A DNA stretch of 64,000 nucleotides from Stenotrophomonas maltophilia (GTDB lineage Bacteria > Pseudomonadota > Gammaproteobacteria > Xanthomonadales > Xanthomonadaceae): positions 52,081 through 116,080 of the forward strand of contig DGLB01000074.1 in the NCBI GenBank assembly GCA_002387845.1, written 5' to 3'. The first letter of the stretch is position 1. Each line of letters opens with the position of its first letter. The position numbers and the translations under genes are program-made. Shown in pieces: positions 63,790 to 64,000 of this stretch. Under the pieces are notes generated by a model. The model saw nothing but the letters and a program-made list of their open reading frames with translations, made no database searches and was not told the DNA's origin.

Positions 63790-64000
63790 CGTTTGGAGGG
63801 TGCGATTGCACGATCTACGTATCGGCGGGCGTTGCCCGGCTGCTGTTGGATTTGTGCGAACAACCCTCGGTTCACTGCTTTGCTGGCTTGGCGGCTCGGG
63901 ACGGGCGTTCCGGGGGACGCTGCAAGAACGTCCATGTAAGCTCGGTCGCCGCATCCATGCGGCTCACGCCCCCTCCAGCCCCCCCCCTCCCGCCATCGAC
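63790..64000. other. non-coding tail of the window
   Basis: 211 bases after the glmM terminator. I see no gene start with a ribosome site, and no clear repeat. Confidence 0.5.

Overview
The window is GC-rich chromosomal DNA from a gammaproteobacterium of the Xanthomonadaceae, almost certainly a Stenotrophomonas. The gene set (asd-fimV-truA-trpF, a divergent LysR next to trpBA, accD, glmM, Xanthomonad-type TonB receptors) points to the family. The many small intergenic hairpins opening with GTAG (GTAG-TGACACGC-CAT-GCGTGTCA and GTAG-AGCCGGGC-TT-GCCCGGCT types) match the SMAG repeats of Stenotrophomonas. No tRNA, rRNA, insertion sequence, prophage, integrase or CRISPR array was seen.

Layout. 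1-1.3 kb: the 3' part of a DAACS-family symporter. 1.5-7.2 kb: a six-gene operon in the order of fapABCDEF, with three secreted Asn/Gly-repeat proteins, a C39-type peptidase, a FapE-like protein and a FapF-like coiled-coil plus beta-barrel secretin. It is preceded by a good sigma-54 promoter and three TGTAACA sites. 7.4-8.7 kb: a VpsR-like sigma-54 activator on the opposite strand, the obvious candidate regulator. 8.9-17.5 kb: two NlpC/P60 enzymes, SlyD, a DUF418 membrane protein, glutathione reductase, an EamA transporter, an alkyltransferase-like protein, a rhomboid protease and a saccharopine-dehydrogenase-like protein. 17.5-28.7 kb: two tandem M13 peptidases (one lacking its zinc motif), a phytoene-dehydrogenase-like oxidoreductase, an S9 peptidase and a TonB-dependent receptor.

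29-47.9 kb is mostly housekeeping: apbC, dcd, a HIT/dienelactone-hydrolase operon ending in a 55-residue membrane protein, rimO, greB, a HerA-like ATPase, a MltD-like transglycosylase, rraB, psd, SCO, prmB, aroC, a D-2-hydroxyacid dehydrogenase, asd, fimV, truA and trpF. 48.1-58.2 kb is a five-gene operon for a YqiJ-like membrane protein, a YqiK-like flotillin, a 1796-residue DUF3686/AAA ATPase, an unrecognised 234-residue protein and TelA. SMAG elements bracket it, and it separates trpF from the LysR-trpB-trpA-accD-glmM block that ends the window.

Two systems deserve most attention. One is the Fap-like amyloid locus with its apparent sigma-54/enhancer control, a mutually exclusive hairpin pair between the major subunit and the assembly genes, and an unusual DIDT tandem tract in the subunit. 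The other is the flotillin-AAA-TelA module, which looks like an envelope or membrane stress machine. Gene functions are inferred from motifs and order by eye; no database search was run.
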